From: Arthrobacter sp. PAMC25284
GTDB lineage: Bacteria; Actinomycetota; Actinomycetes; Actinomycetales; Micrococcaceae
DNA: 64,000 nt
NCBI RefSeq assembly: GCF_019443425.1
Contig: NZ_CP080382.1
Span: 372,001-436,000, forward strand
Direction of reading: 5' to 3'
The notes under the pieces were generated by a model, which was not told the DNA's origin, ran no database searches, and saw only the letters and a list, made by a program, of their open reading frames with translations. Shown in pieces: positions 11,291 through 21,940 of this stretch (the first letter of the stretch is position 1; each line of letters begins with the position of its first letter). Both the position numbers and the translations under genes were made by a program.

Positions 11291-12179
11291 CTAGTTGACG
11301 TTGTCGGGATGGGAGCCACTGCGGAAACCGCGCTCAAGCGCAGCGAGTTCCGTCATGTCGCGGACCGAGAGTTCGAATCCGAAGACGTTATGGTTTTCGT
11401 GGATGCGGTCTGAAGAGCTGGCCTTTGGGATCGTGACGTTGCCCAGCTGAAGGTGCCAGCGGAGGATGATTTGGGCTGCTGTCCGGTCATGTTCGGCGGC
11501 GAGGGCGAGGATGACCGGGTCTTTCAGGACCTGGCCGCGGCCGAGCGGGCTCCATGCCTCGGTGCGGATACCAAGCTGTTCGTGCTTCTCCCGCATTGCG
11601 GCCTGCTGGAGCCACGGATGGAGCTCTATCTGGTTCACGGCCGGCACGACTTCGGCGGTCTCCAACAGGCGGTCCAGATGCTCCGGCTGGAAGTTCGAGA
11701 CGCCGATGGCGCGCACCTTGCCCTCACGGTAGAGCGTTTCCAGGGCGCGGTAGGTCTCACGGAACAGTCCACGCTTCGCACACGGCCAATGGATCAGATA
11801 GAGGTCGATATACTCCAGGCCGAGGTTGGCGATCGAAGTATCGAAGGCGCGCAGCGTAGCGTCGTAGCCGTGATCCTCATTCCACACCTTGGTGGTAATA
11901 AAAAGGTCCTCGCGTGATACGTACGGGGCGGACTCGCCGGGGCCCGCGTCCCGTTCCGTCGAATCCGGACAGGCCCCCGATTCCCCGGCCGACGCCCGTT
12001 TCATTGCCGTACATGGAGGCCGTGTCGAAGTGACGGTAGCCAGCCTCGATCGCCATCGTTACCAGACCGGCTGCGTCGGCCGGCGGGACCTTGTACAACC
12101 CGAAGCCCAGCCTGTCGATCAGCACGCCGTTATTCAGGGCCAGCCGCGGGGAGATTCTCATAGCACTGACTTTACCCAC
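11291..12179 (-). CDS. Aldo/keto reductase, interrupted by an apparent single-base insertion
   Basis: This is an NADPH-dependent carbonyl reductase of the AKR superfamily. The N-terminal part (12179 downward) has LGFGLYKVPPADAAGLV and the catalytic FDTASMYGNE. The remainder, in another frame, has the catalytic lysine in FITTKVWNEDHGYD, the histidine in YLIHWPCAK, and the cofactor block IPKASSSDRIHENHNVFGF. Dropping one base between about 11938 and 11990 joins them into a 295-residue protein of normal length. The best site is GGGG at 11939-11942 (CCGGGGCCC), which would give a natural-looking loop GGLSGFDGTGRGPGESAPY. All four catalytic residues are present once joined. It is either a sequencing error or a recent pseudogene; the former is favoured by similar breaks elsewhere. 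Confidence 0.85.
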
Positions 12180-12235
12180 TGACCGGCGGCTGTGTACGGC
12201 GCGGCCTGTCGGGCTGCCCCGGCAGGCCGCCCGGC

Positions 12236-13198
12236 TCAGGCGATGCCATTGAAACTGACCAGCCGGCGGGCGCTGGCCTCGTCGAGGATGAGGTCGGTGG
12301 CCAGGCCCGCGGCAAGTGCACCGCGGAGCCCGTTGATCTTCGATGCCCCGGAAATCACGCAGATGCGGCGCCGGACCTGCCGGAGCTGGGCCAGGTCCGG
12401 TCCGGTGGAACGTTCGTTCAGGGTGATGCCGTCCGAGGAACCGTCGGAGCGGAAGAACACGGTCGCGACGTCCCCGACGACGTCGGACGTGGCCAGCGTG
12501 GCAAGGTCAGCCTCGTCGAGGTACCCGCCCGCGTAAACGTGGCTGGGGTAGTCGGCATCGACTGAGCCCACACCGAAGATCGCAATGCTCATGCGGGCCT
12601 GCAGGGCCAGGATGCGTTGCACACTGCGTTCATTCCACATGGCCGTTTTGGTCGTTGCGTGGTCGAAAAACGCCGGGACAGGGAACTGCTCCACCCGGGC
12701 TCCGTAGGCGCTGCCGAAGCGCCGCATGATGTCGGAAGCATAGGTGATGCCGGTCGTCTGCATGTTGCCCGCCCCGTTGAGCTGCACGACGACGCTGTCA
12801 TGGGTGATTTTGCGGGTCAGGTGCCGGCTCACAGCGCTCAGGGTGGATCCCCAGGCGACCCCGATGATGGCGTTGGAATCGACCAGCGGGCCGATCGTCC
12901 GGGCCGCCTGCATCGCCACCCGGTCCAGTGTTTCCGCCTCATTGAGGGTGTCGACCACCGGAACGACGTGCACATCGACCTTGTACTGGGCCCGGATGAT
13001 GCTTTCCAATTCAGGTCCGGTGTCCAGCGGACTGCGGATCTGGATCTGAACCAGACCGGATTCCCGCGCCGCCGACAACAACCGCGAAACGGTCGACCGG
13101 GACGTCCGCAATTCCCGTGCGATGGCGTCCATGGTCAGGTCCTGGAGATAGTAGAGCTGGGCAGCCCGGAGGGCGTCGGACTGACGTGAAGGTGTCAT
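12236..13198 (-). CDS. SorC/DeoR-type sugar-responsive transcription regulator
   Basis: The protein is 320 residues from ATG at 13198. Longer starts would run into the divergent glpD gene. The N-terminus has a sigma-like HTH (LTMDAIARELRTSRSTVSRLLSAAR, residues about 20-45). The rest is the SorC sugar-binding domain, with GVAWGSTLSAVSRHL and the C-terminal VISGASKINGLRGALAAGLATDLI. It is divergent from glpD, so it probably controls the glycerol genes, sensing a phosphorylated sugar or polyol. A palindrome 14 bases upstream of its start could be its own operator. The regulator family is secure; the effector is inferred only from context. Confidence 0.88.
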   Translation of the reverse strand: MTPSRQSDALRAAQLYYLQDLTMDAIARELRTSRSTVSRLLSAARESGLVQIQIRSPLDTGPELESIIRAQYKVDVHVVPVVDTLNEAETLDRVAMQAARTIGPLVDSNAIIGVAWGSTLSAVSRHLTRKITHDSVVVQLNGAGNMQTTGITYASDIMRRFGSAYGARVEQFPVPAFFDHATTKTAMWNERSVQRILALQARMSIAIFGVGSVDADYPSHVYAGGYLDEADLATLATSDVVGDVATVFFRSDGSSDGITLNERSTGPDLAQLRQVRRRICVISGASKINGLRGALAAGLATDLILDEASARRLVSFNGIA

Positions 13199-13211
13199 TT
13201 CGGTTCCGTTC

Positions 13212-13225
13212 TGCACGTTTGTGCA
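13212..13225. promoter_or_regulatory. Palindromic operator candidate between the SorC regulator and glpD
   Basis: TGCAC-GTTT-GTGCA is a perfect inverted repeat just upstream of the regulator start and close to the possible -35 TTGACT (13232-13237) reading toward glpD. Its position suits autoregulation and control of both genes. Confidence 0.4.
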
Positions 13226-13265
13226 TAGTGCTTGACTCCATTTTCCAATACTCCGAACAATAGTG

Positions 13266-13279
13266 GTGAACGGCGTCAC
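13266..13279. promoter_or_regulatory. CRP/GlxR-like half-site pair upstream of glpD
   Basis: GTGA-N6-TCAC matches the symmetric core of CRP-family sites. Actinobacterial GlxR prefers TGTGANNTANNTCACA; here the flanks and the central TA are not conserved. Catabolite control of glpD would make sense, but the match is partial. Confidence 0.3.
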
Positions 13280-13322
13280 GCAATAGAGTGTGGCGCATAG
13301 GACCAAACCCAAGGGAGCAGTT

Positions 13323-15107
13323 TTGGGACAGCAGGATTTATCCCCCATGCAGGGCCCGGCCAGCGAGCGCACATCGGTCGAGAAACTGCGGTCGCGGCGC
13401 CGGGCGCAGGTGCTGATCGTCGGCGGCGGCATCAACGGGGTCGGTACTTTCCGGGATCTCGCGCTGCAGGGGGTGGATGTGGTGCTCGTGGAACGCGGCG
13501 ACTACTGCCAGGGTGCCAGCGGCGCCTCGTCCCACATGATCCACGGTGGCATCAGGTACCTGGAAAACGGCGAGTTCCGCCTGGTCCAGGAATCCGTCGT
13601 AGAGCGCAACCGGCTCCTGCGGATCGCGCCTCACTACGTCAAGCCGCTGCAGACCACCATTCCCATCTTCAGCACGTTTTCCGGCGTCCTGTCAGCTCCG
13701 CTGCGATTCCTCACCCACAAGCAGCAGGGCAAGCCCAAGGAACGTGGGGCCTTCCTCATCAAGCTTGGCCTCAGCCTTTACGATTTCTTCTCCCGCGACG
13801 GCGGCACAGTGCCCCGGCACCAGTTCCGGGGCCGCAAAAAGGCACTGGCTGAGCTGCCCCGGCTGCACCCGGGCATCAAATACACGGCCACGTACTTCGA
13901 CGCTTCCGTCCATAACCCCGAGCGGCTGACCCTGGATGTCCTGCAGGATGGCGAGAAAGCCGGACTTGCCGGCGCCGGCCAGGCCCGGGCCAGCAACTAT
14001 GTCTCGCTGGTCTCACTCAAGGAAGCGGCCGGTACCGGCGGGGGCAGCACCGTCGAACTCCGCGATGAGCTGACCGGCGAGGTCTTCGACTTCACGGCGG
14101 ACGTCATCGTGAACACCACCGGCGCGTGGGTGGACCTGACCAACGAGGCCATGGGAGCGGCGTCGGCGTTTATGGGCGGCACGAAGGGCTCACACATCGT
14201 GCTGGACCACCCCGAGCTGCTCAAGGCTTGCAACGGCGGTGAGATCTTCTTCGAGCACACGGACGGCAGGATCGTCCTGATCTACCCGATGGGGGACCGT
14301 GTCCTCGTCGGCACCACGGACGTCTTTGCCGACATGGCCGAGGACGCCGTCTGCACCGAGGCCGAGATTGACTACTTCATTGACCTGATTGGTCATGTGT
14401 TCCCGGATGTGTCCGTTGACCGCGGCCAGATCGTCTATTCCTTCTCCGGTGTCCGACCGCTCCCGAAGAACGATGCGACCCAGCCCGGCTTCGTCAGCCG
14501 CGATTACCGGATCGAACGCCGTACCGCGGCCCGTGACGGAGCAGCAGGAGGCGCCGTCGTGCTGAGCCTCGTGGGCGGGAAATGGACCACCTTCCGGGCA
14601 CTGTCCGAGCACATGACCAACGACGTCCTCACCGAACTCGGCATGGAGCGGAAGACCTCGACGGCGAAGCTGGCCATCGGAGGCGGGGCTGACTTCCCGG
14701 ATACCGAAGAGGGTATCCAGCGGTGGATTAAGGCCCACATGTCCGCAGACCGCGACGCGGACCGGGCCACCCTCCTGTTGACCCGGTACGGGACCCGCGC
14801 CGAAGACGTCATCGCTTACCTGGATCTCGCACCGGACCGGCTGCTGCGATCCACCCGGGAACTGAGCGTCCGCGAACTGGAGTTTATGGCCGAGAACGAG
14901 CAGATCGGTCATCTGATCGATGTGCTGATCCGCCGGACGTCCCTGGCCTTCCGGGGCCTGGTGACCGGCGAACTCCTCAACGAGGTATCGGAGATCCTGT
15001 CCGGCCCGCTGGGCTGGGATGCGGCACGCCGGGCCTCGGAAATCACCCACGCCCAGGAGGTGTTGCAACGGTTCCACGGCGTCACGGTGGACAGCCTGGT
15101 CGCCTGA
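13323..15107 (+). CDS. glpD: Glycerol-3-phosphate dehydrogenase, FAD-dependent
   Basis: GlpD oxidises glycerol-3-phosphate to dihydroxyacetone phosphate and passes electrons to quinone at the membrane. The start is TTG at 13323, seven bases after GGGAG; the protein is then 594 residues. The FAD-binding fold is VLIVGGGINGVGTFRDLALQ with the GASGASSHMIHGGIRYLENG signature. The C-terminal DAO_C domain begins around the region of GVRPLPKNDATQ. It lies between its likely regulator and glpF-glpK, so uptake, phosphorylation and oxidation of glycerol are encoded together. Confidence 0.95.
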   Translation: MGQQDLSPMQGPASERTSVEKLRSRRRAQVLIVGGGINGVGTFRDLALQGVDVVLVERGDYCQGASGASSHMIHGGIRYLENGEFRLVQESVVERNRLLRIAPHYVKPLQTTIPIFSTFSGVLSAPLRFLTHKQQGKPKERGAFLIKLGLSLYDFFSRDGGTVPRHQFRGRKKALAELPRLHPGIKYTATYFDASVHNPERLTLDVLQDGEKAGLAGAGQARASNYVSLVSLKEAAGTGGGSTVELRDELTGEVFDFTADVIVNTTGAWVDLTNEAMGAASAFMGGTKGSHIVLDHPELLKACNGGEIFFEHTDGRIVLIYPMGDRVLVGTTDVFADMAEDAVCTEAEIDYFIDLIGHVFPDVSVDRGQIVYSFSGVRPLPKNDATQPGFVSRDYRIERRTAARDGAAGGAVVLSLVGGKWTTFRALSEHMTNDVLTELGMERKTSTAKLAIGGGADFPDTEEGIQRWIKAHMSADRDADRATLLLTRYGTRAEDVIAYLDLAPDRLLRSTRELSVRELEFMAENEQIGHLIDVLIRRTSLAFRGLVTGELLNEVSEILSGPLGWDAARRASEITHAQEVLQRFHGVTVDSLVA

Positions 15108-15121
15108 TTCAACTTGCGCGT

Positions 15122-15240
15122 CCGGGCGGGGAAGCCCGGGGGTAAGCACTGTGCGGTCCGCTTCGGCGGCCCGCGCAGTGGCGGACCGGCAGCGTCGACA
15201 CGCTGCCGGTCCAACAGCCCTTCAAACCCGCGAAGGGCTG
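15122..15240 (+). promoter_or_regulatory. Cluster of stem-loops between glpD and glpF
   Basis: Three clean inverted repeats follow one another: CCGGGC/GCCCGG (15122-15139), GGACCGGCAGCG/CGCTGCCGGTCC (12 bp, 15183-15212) and CAGCCCTTC/GAAGGGCTG (9 bp, 15215-15240). The last ends 25 bases before the glpF ATG. They may terminate glpD transcripts partially, attenuate glpFK or stabilise processed mRNA. None has a T run. Confidence 0.5.
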
Positions 15241-15265
15241 ACAACAGAACATAGAGGAGTCAAAG

Positions 15266-16015
15266 ATGTCTCTTGGAATAGTTTTTCTATCCGAAGTATT
15301 CGGCACAGCGATGCTGACACTGCTCGGTTGTGGTGTTGTTGCCAACGTCGCCCTCAAGGGCACAAAGGGCAACAATGGCGGGTTTCTGATGGTCACCTGG
15401 GGTTGGGGCATCGCCGTGTTCGCCGGCGTGTACGTGGCCGTAATGTCAGGCGCACACATCAACCCGGCCGTGACGTTTGGTCTGCTGGTCAATGGCAAGA
15501 GCGAGTATGCACCCGGGGTCCCGGTGGACATTGCCTCGACGCTGACCTACTTCGGCGGTGAGCTGCTGGGGGCCTTCCTGGGCGCCGTGGTGATGTGGCT
15601 GGCGTACAAGCAGCACTTCGACGCCGAACCCGAGCCCGCCAGCAAGCTGGGCGTCTTCTCCACCGGCCCGGCCATCCGCTCCACCACCTGGAACCTGGTC
15701 ACCGAGATCATCGGTACCTTTGTCCTCGTTTTCGTCATCCTGACCTTCGGCGGGACGCCCTCCGGGCTCGGCCCGCTGGCCGTCGCCCTGCTCGTTGTCG
15801 GCATCGGCGTGTCACTCGGTGGCCCCACCGGATACGCCATCAACCCTGCCCGTGACCTCGGTCCCCGTATCGCCCACGCGCTGCTGCCGATCAAGGGCAA
15901 AGGCTCCAGTGACTGGAGCTACTCCTGGATCCCCGTTGTTGGACCGCTGGTCGGTGGCGGCCTCGCCGGCATTGTCGCCGCCGTCGTTCCGATCATCGCC
16001 AGGGCCGCCGCCTGA
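15266..16015 (+). CDS. glpF: Glycerol uptake facilitator (aquaglyceroporin)
   Basis: GlpF is a six-helix membrane channel passing glycerol into the cell. The protein has 249 residues, and both pore half-helices carry the NPA box: GAHINPAVTFGLLV and GYAINPARDLGPRIAHAL. The aspartate after the second NPAR is typical of glycerol rather than water channels. A GAGGAG ribosome site lies upstream of ATG 15266. It is followed by glpK after 86 bases. Confidence 0.94.
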   Translation: MSLGIVFLSEVFGTAMLTLLGCGVVANVALKGTKGNNGGFLMVTWGWGIAVFAGVYVAVMSGAHINPAVTFGLLVNGKSEYAPGVPVDIASTLTYFGGELLGAFLGAVVMWLAYKQHFDAEPEPASKLGVFSTGPAIRSTTWNLVTEIIGTFVLVFVILTFGGTPSGLGPLAVALLVVGIGVSLGGPTGYAINPARDLGPRIAHALLPIKGKGSSDWSYSWIPVVGPLVGGGLAGIVAAVVPIIARAAA

Positions 16016-16101
16016 CCGGGCGATCCGCCGCAGCCGCATCAGCCATCGCTTGATCGGCCGGTCAGCCGCCCGGCCACAACCAACCAGACAAGGACGTCAA
16101 C

Positions 16102-17616
16102 ATGAACCAGTATGTAATCGCCATTGACCAGGGCACCACCAGCAGCCGCGCCATCGTTTTCGACCACAGCGGCAGCATCGTCTCGTCCGGACAGCTCGAA
16201 CACGAACAAATCTTCCCGCAGGCCGGCTGGGTCGAGCACGATCCCGCCGAGATCTGGAACAACACCCGTGAAGTCATCGGCAACGCGCTCTCCAAGGCAA
16301 ACCTGACCCGACATGACATCGCTGCCGTTGGCATCACCAACCAGCGTGAAACCGCAGTCGTTTGGGATAAGACCACCGGCAAGGCCGTCTACAACGCGAT
16401 CGTCTGGCAGGACACCCGCACCCAGCCGATCGTCGACGAGCTCGCCAAGGACGGCGGCGTGGAGCGCTTCAAAGCAAAGGTGGGACTGCCGCTGGCCACC
16501 TACTTCTCCGGCACCAAGATCAAGTGGATCCTGGACAACGTCGAGGGTGCGCGGGAGAAGGCAGAAGCCGGCGACCTCGTATTCGGCAATACGGACTGCT
16601 GGGTGCTCTGGAACCTGACCGGAGGCACCGACGGCGGCGTGCACGTCACCGATGTGACCAACGCGTCCCGGACCATGTTTATGGATCTCGAGACACTGTC
16701 CTGGGACCAGGACATCCTGGACGCGTTCGGCGTCCCGGCCTCCATGATGCCGGAGATCAAGTCCTCCTCCGAGGTCTATGGGACCGTGCACACCTCGCAG
16801 CTGCTGCGTGAAGTACCGGTCGCCGGGATCCTGGGCGACCAGCAGGCCGCCACTTTCGGGCAGGCGGCGTTCGAAGCCGGCGAAGCCAAGAACACCTACG
16901 GCACGGGCTGCTTCCTGATCTTTAACACGGGTGAGGAAATCATCCACTCGAAGAACGGGCTGCTGACCACGGTCGGCTACAAGCTCGGCGATGCAGCACC
17001 GCATTACGCGCTGGAAGGCTCGATCGCGGTGACTGGTTCGCTGATCCAGTGGCTGCGCGACAACCTGGGCATGATCAGCAGCGCCCCTGAGGTCGAAAAG
17101 CTCGCCGCCTCGGTCGAGGACAACGGCGGCGTGTACATCGTGCCGGCGTTCTCCGGCCTGTTCGCGCCGTACTGGCGGTCCGACGCCCGCGGCGCGATTG
17201 TTGGCTTGACCCGTTTTGTGAACAAGAACCACATCGCCCGGGCCGCGCTGGAAGCCACCGCTTTCCAGACCCGCGAGGTGCTCGATGCGGTCAACGCCGA
17301 CTCCGGCGTCCCGTTGACCGAGTTGAAGGTCGACGGCGGCATGGTTGCCAACGACGCCCTGATGCAGTTCCAGGCCGACATCCTGGGCGTGCCGGTCATC
17401 CGGCCGAAGGTCGTGGAGACCACCGCTCTGGGGGCCGCTTACGCGGCCGGCCTTGCCGTCGGCTTCTGGAAGGACCTGGGCGAATGCTCGGCCAACTGGT
17501 CCGAGGACAAGCGCTGGGAACCGCAGATGGACGACGCCGAGCGTGACCGCCAGATGCGCCTCTGGAAGAAAGCCGTCACGAAGTCGATGGATTGGGTCGA
17601 CGAGGACGTCAAGTAG
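16102..17616 (+). CDS. glpK: Glycerol kinase
   Basis: GlpK phosphorylates glycerol with ATP and traps it in the cell. Its 504 residues are the family length. It starts [19 protein letters not shown] (phosphate 1 motif) and has [20 protein letters not shown], the glycerol-contacting [14 protein letters not shown] and the FGGY-family C-terminal motif [18 protein letters not shown]. It is the third gene of the glp cluster and is closed by a very strong terminator. Confidence 0.97.
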   Translation: MNQYVIAIDQGTTSSRAIVFDHSGSIVSSGQLEHEQIFPQAGWVEHDPAEIWNNTREVIGNALSKANLTRHDIAAVGITNQRETAVVWDKTTGKAVYNAIVWQDTRTQPIVDELAKDGGVERFKAKVGLPLATYFSGTKIKWILDNVEGAREKAEAGDLVFGNTDCWVLWNLTGGTDGGVHVTDVTNASRTMFMDLETLSWDQDILDAFGVPASMMPEIKSSSEVYGTVHTSQLLREVPVAGILGDQQAATFGQAAFEAGEAKNTYGTGCFLIFNTGEEIIHSKNGLLTTVGYKLGDAAPHYALEGSIAVTGSLIQWLRDNLGMISSAPEVEKLAASVEDNGGVYIVPAFSGLFAPYWRSDARGAIVGLTRFVNKNHIARAALEATAFQTREVLDAVNADSGVPLTELKVDGGMVANDALMQFQADILGVPVIRPKVVETTALGAAYAAGLAVGFWKDLGECSANWSEDKRWEPQMDDAERDRQMRLWKKAVTKSMDWVDEDVK

Positions 17617-17643
17617 GCGCCTGACCCGCGCTTAGCGCGGCGT

Positions 17644-17690
17644 ACAGCAAAGAGCTCCGGCCAGGTGATCTGGCCGGAGCTCTTTGCTGT
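17644..17690. terminator. Perfect 21-bp bidirectional terminator stem
   Basis: ACAGCAAAGAGCTCCGGCCAG and its exact complement surround a 5-base loop GTGAT. Flanking A/T residues on each arm suit termination in both directions, ending glpK on the plus strand and the secreted-protein gene on the minus strand. Confidence 0.85.
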
Positions 17691-17814
17691 CCGGTGATCT
17701 GACTCTTCGGTGATGGGATTCCGTGGTGAAATTTCGATGCTGTGCCGGTTGGTGGATTCGGCAACGAATCTGGTGGCGTCCGGCCCCGGGGCGCTACCCC
17801 GGGCCGGACATGTC

Positions 17815-18759
17815 TCAGGAGTCGTGCCCGTGGCAGTCGCTGCTGACGGCACGGTGTGCCCGTGGTGTCTTGGCGTAGACGTCCGGGCTGACCCGGTAGC
17901 CGCGCCGGTCCAGTTTAAGAGCTTGATTGTTGACCCGATTCAATTGGGCGCACGTGAGCTTCGTGATCTTGATCAGGTCCAGAAACTCCTGGCTGTTGCC
18001 TCCGGCTGCGGTGACTTTTACCAAACCGGTTCCGGCGGCGTAGAACTTGCGCTGGTTGCCGGCGCTGGCACCCTCCAGCGGGTTGAATTCGTCAATCTCC
18101 AGCACACCCGTGTAGGAACCTGCCGGGACGCTGACACGCCTGTTCGTCCTGAATACGTCGCCGCAGTCGAGGAAATCAACGGTCGGTGCATAGGCCTGGA
18201 CGTAGGCCGGTGTATTGAGCTTCGGCTCGGCCTGCATGGCGATGCCGGCCTGTGCCTTGTCGATGCCGCTGATGAACGTGCTGGGTGCGCCTGCGAGCTT
18301 GCCGTTCTCATATTCCTCCGGATACTCGCCGAAGAGCCAGACCGTGCCGGCTCTCGTCTGTGCGAAGAAGGCGAGTTCTGATTCAACAAGCTCACCATTG
18401 GAATAGTCGCGGTCCCACATCACAAGCGTTTTGACGCCATCGACCAGCTTTGTCAGCCCGGTGACGGTGTGAAGAACGGTGCGGGTGGAGGTGCCCTCGA
18501 CGGCGTCCTTCACGGTGCCGCGTGTGAGGTACTGCATGCCGGGCTTCAAGGGAAACCACTTGTTGTTGATCTTCGGCATCGGGGGAAACGCAGAACGGTC
18601 GAATTTGATCTCGGAGCCCGGTCCGCAGAGTGCCTGCGAACCGGAGCCCCTGACGGTTGATGGGGCTGCCGCTGTGTCCGCCGACGTTGCCGTCAGCGAC
18701 CCCAGCGCCAGCAGGACCGCGCTCCCGTAAATAATGATGGTTGTGCTTCGATGACCCAT
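17815..18759 (-). CDS. Secreted protein of unknown function
   Basis: The protein has 314 residues. The N-terminus MGHRSTTIIIYGSAVLLALG followed by SLTATSADTAAA is a Sec signal peptide with a likely cleavage after AxA. I recognise no catalytic family. Visible features are an early CGPGSEIKFDRSAFPPMPKI segment, IDEFNPLEGASAGNQRKFYA, four cysteines in the mature region and a histidine-rich end (SSDCHGHDS). The mature protein is rich in beta-forming stretches with aromatic residues (KWFPLKPGMQYLTRGTV), so it could be a beta-barrel or ligand-binding domain. It lies 36 bases downstream of the RND transporter gene on the same strand and could be co-transcribed with it. Confidence 0.75.
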   Translation of the reverse strand: MGHRSTTIIIYGSAVLLALGSLTATSADTAAAPSTVRGSGSQALCGPGSEIKFDRSAFPPMPKINNKWFPLKPGMQYLTRGTVKDAVEGTSTRTVLHTVTGLTKLVDGVKTLVMWDRDYSNGELVESELAFFAQTRAGTVWLFGEYPEEYENGKLAGAPSTFISGIDKAQAGIAMQAEPKLNTPAYVQAYAPTVDFLDCGDVFRTNRRVSVPAGSYTGVLEIDEFNPLEGASAGNQRKFYAAGTGLVKVTAAGGNSQEFLDLIKITKLTCAQLNRVNNQALKLDRRGYRVSPDVYAKTPRAHRAVSSDCHGHDS

Positions 18760-18795
18760 CGGTCATGCCTTTCGATACGGGTGCGCGGGCCGCAG

Positions 18796-21700
18796 CTAAA
18801 TGGCTGCGACGGGGTCGGGCTGACGGTGCCCGGGAAGCCGTCCGCCGTGCTTCTTGGCGAACTTGAGGTACAGCGACGGAACGATGAACAGGTTGACCAA
18901 CGTCGAGGTGACGAGGCCGCCCAGGATCACCACCGCCATGGGGTGTTCAATCTCGTGACCCGGGATGTTTCCCATGACCACCAGCGGCACGAGTGCCAGG
19001 GCCGTGGCGAGAGTCGTCATTAGGATCGGTGACAAACGCTCGGCGGCGCCCCGCAGCACCAGGGCGGGCCCGAAGGTCATGCCTTCATGGGTTTCCAGGT
19101 GCTGACAGTGGTTGATGAGCAGGATGCCGTTGCGGGCAGCGATACCCATCAGGGTCAGGAATCCGACGAGGGACCCGAGAGAGAGGATGCCACCGCTCAT
19201 GTGCGCGGCAATGACACCGCCCACCAGGGCGACCGGGAGCGTCAGGATCGCCAGGGTGGCCAGCCGCCAGCTCCGGAATGCTGCCTGGAGCAGGAGGTAA
19301 ACCACGAGCAGTGCGCCAATCGAATAGAGCATCAGCCGGGAGGATGCCGCCTGCCGCTCCGTGTACTCGCCGAGGATGGCGGCGCTGTATCCGGTCGGGA
19401 AGTCGACGGTCGCCATTTCGGCTTCCAGCGCCTGCACGACCTTGCCCAGGTCCCCTTCCACAACGTTGGCACTGACATCTAGCCGCCGGGACCCTTCCGA
19501 ACGCTGAATCGAGTTCGGTGTCGGTGCCACGGTGATCTTGGCGACGTCCGCGACCCGGATCCTTTGTCCGCTGGGGGTATCCAGCGGGAGGTTCTCGATG
19601 CTCGTCACGCTGGTGCGGAGCTCCGGAGGGCTCCAGACCTGGACGTCGTAGGCCTTACCGTCCCGATAGACGTCTCCGACTTCCTCACCCGCGACTAAGG
19701 TCGCAGCCGCACGGCGCACGTCGCCGGGTTTGAGGCCATAGCGCTGCGCAGCCTCCAGATCGACCTCGACGTTCATTTGCGGGATATTGGCTTGAAGTGC
19801 AACCTTGGCCCCGACGGCCCCCTCGATCCCTCCGAGAATGGACTTGACCTTGTCGGCCTCCGTGCGCAGGACGTCCAGATCATCTCCATATACGCGGACA
19901 ACAACTGCGTAGCCCGTGCCCGTCAGGACTTCCCGGATACGCTCTTTAAGGTACGTCTGGACGTCCCGGACGATGCCCGGATAGCCTTCCACGACCTCTT
20001 CAACCGCAGCCAGCGTCTCGTCGTAATCCACCGAGGGATCCACACTGATCCAGTTTTCCCCAAAGTTGACGCCCACGACCTCATCGGCTGCGAAAGCCTG
20101 GCCGATATGCGAGCCGCAGTTGTTCACCCCGGGAATTGTCATCAACTCCTTACACGCGAGCTGACTGACCCGGACCTCCTCGGAATTGGAGGCACTCGGC
20201 GTCGTCAGCCAGTGCATCAGGAAGTCGCGTTCCTTGAAGGACGGCAACAGCGACTGTCCCAGGAGCGGAGCAGCAACGATGCCGACGACGCCCATGGCGC
20301 CCAAGGCGAGGTAGCCCGGGGCGGGGCGGCGCACGATGGGCCGCAGAGCGGCGTCGTACCAGCGCTTGAGAACCCGCACCAGTGGTGGGTCCCGGTCTTC
20401 CAGCTTGGCATTGCGCAGGAAGATGTACGCCATGGCAGGCGTGACGGTGAGGGCAACCAACATCGAAGCAATCACCGCGAGCGTGTAAGCAGTGGCCAGC
20501 GGTCGGAAGAAGGCGCCGGTCAGGCCGTCGAGGAAGAAAATCGGCACGGTCGCAGCGACGATGATGAGTGTCGCATACACGATTGGTCCGCGGACTTCCA
20601 GGGACGCATCGACCACTACCTTGGCGGTGCTTCCGGCACCACCGGCTGCCCGGTGGTGTCTCAGGCGGCGGACGATGTTCTCGACGTCGATGATCGCATC
20701 GTCCACCACGACCCCGACGGCAATTACCAGCCCCGCCAGAACCATGGTGTTCACTGTGCCCCCGGTCCAGTAGAGGACAAGTGCCGCAGCCACCAGGGAG
20801 AGCGGGATGGCCGCCACACTCACGAGTGCCGTCCGCCACTGGAAGAGGAAGAGACCCAGGACCATGATCACGAGCAGAGTTCCCAGCAGCAGCGCCAGGC
20901 TCAGGTTGCTGAGGGATTCTTCAATGAAGGTGGCCGGCCGGAAGAGTGTTGTATCCACCGCGATGCCGGTAAGCCCCGGCTCCATCGTCTTGAGTGCTTC
21001 CTCGACGCCACGGGTGACTTCCACGGTGTTGCCCCATGGCAGTTTTTCGACGATCAGCATGATGCCGGGGCCACCGTTGATGACCGCATCACCAATGAGC
21101 TGCTGGTGGTCCTCGACGACGTTGGCTACGTCGGCGAGCCGGAGTGGCGGTTTGCCTTCTTCCTGATCAAGGGACACCTGAGCGAGATCGGCCGGGGATG
21201 TGATCGGCTGGATATGCCTGATACCCATGGTCTGGTTGGGTGTGTCCAGCGATCCGCCGGTACCGATCAGCGAACCGGGGGAGTATTTGAGCAAGCCGGC
21301 ATCCAGCGCGTCAGACGTTGAGTTCATCACATTCTCGAGCGTGACGTCATTGGCGGCCAGCTTGGCCGGATCAACCTGGACCTGCAGCATCTGCAGCCGC
21401 TCACCCCAAATGGCGACGTTCGCCACGCCGGGGACGCGCAGCAGGTGCGCCCGGATGCTCCAGTACGAGATCATCGACATTTCGATGAGCGACCTCGTGT
21501 CCGATGACAAACCGATCTTCATGACACGGCTGGTCGAGGACAGCGGCTGCAGCATCAACGGGGGTGCAGCCCAGGTGGGCAGCGTCGGAATGACGGTAGC
21601 CATCCGCTCTGCCACCAGTTGCCTTGCCGTGAGCAGATCCATGTCGTGCTTGAATTCCAGGATGATGGAGGAGAGCTGGGATACGGACTTGGACCGCATA

Positions 21701-21939
21701 TGATCCAGCCCGTCGATCCCGTTGAAGGCCTCCTCCAGCGGCACCGAGACCAGTTGCTCGACTTCGGATGCGGTGAGCCCCAGGCAGGCTGTCTGGACCT
21801 CGACCTTTGGCGGGGCGAACTCGGGAAAGACATCGACGGATGCGCTGCTTAGTTGTGTGCCGCCTACGATCATCAGTGCCGCCGCCATCGCTATGATGAT
21901 GGAGCGGAATCTGAGGCTCGCTGCGACTATACGGCGCAT
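18796..21939 (-). CDS. RND efflux permease, heavy-metal (CusA/CzcA) type, subunit 1
   Basis: This proton-driven transporter of 1,047 residues has the duplicated RND layout: an N-terminal helix ([20 protein letters not shown]), a large extracytoplasmic loop and a second half after about residue 520. Blocks of the HME family are [60 protein letters not shown] and the relay helix AIGV-like [20 protein letters not shown], with both aspartates intact. It lacks an obvious methionine-rich metal funnel, so the substrate is uncertain. It follows an adaptor-like lipoprotein and a second RND gene with only a 1-base gap. Tripartite RND pumps are unusual in a bacterium without an outer membrane. Confidence 0.9.
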   Translation of the reverse strand: MRRIVAASLRFRSIIIAMAAALMIVGGTQLSSASVDVFPEFAPPKVEVQTACLGLTASEVEQLVSVPLEEAFNGIDGLDHMRSKSVSQLSSIILEFKHDMDLLTARQLVAERMATVIPTLPTWAAPPLMLQPLSSTSRVMKIGLSSDTRSLIEMSMISYWSIRAHLLRVPGVANVAIWGERLQMLQVQVDPAKLAANDVTLENVMNSTSDALDAGLLKYSPGSLIGTGGSLDTPNQTMGIRHIQPITSPADLAQVSLDQEEGKPPLRLADVANVVEDHQQLIGDAVINGGPGIMLIVEKLPWGNTVEVTRGVEEALKTMEPGLTGIAVDTTLFRPATFIEESLSNLSLALLLGTLLVIMVLGLFLFQWRTALVSVAAIPLSLVAAALVLYWTGGTVNTMVLAGLVIAVGVVVDDAIIDVENIVRRLRHHRAAGGAGSTAKVVVDASLEVRGPIVYATLIIVAATVPIFFLDGLTGAFFRPLATAYTLAVIASMLVALTVTPAMAYIFLRNAKLEDRDPPLVRVLKRWYDAALRPIVRRPAPGYLALGAMGVVGIVAAPLLGQSLLPSFKERDFLMHWLTTPSASNSEEVRVSQLACKELMTIPGVNNCGSHIGQAFAADEVVGVNFGENWISVDPSVDYDETLAAVEEVVEGYPGIVRDVQTYLKERIREVLTGTGYAVVVRVYGDDLDVLRTEADKVKSILGGIEGAVGAKVALQANIPQMNVEVDLEAAQRYGLKPGDVRRAAATLVAGEEVGDVYRDGKAYDVQVWSPPELRTSVTSIENLPLDTPSGQRIRVADVAKITVAPTPNSIQRSEGSRRLDVSANVVEGDLGKVVQALEAEMATVDFPTGYSAAILGEYTERQAASSRLMLYSIGALLVVYLLLQAAFRSWRLATLAILTLPVALVGGVIAAHMSGGILSLGSLVGFLTLMGIAARNGILLINHCQHLETHEGMTFGPALVLRGAAERLSPILMTTLATALALVPLVVMGNIPGHEIEHPMAVVILGGLVTSTLVNLFIVPSLYLKFAKKHGGRLPGHRQPDPVAAI

Positions 21940-21940
21940 G

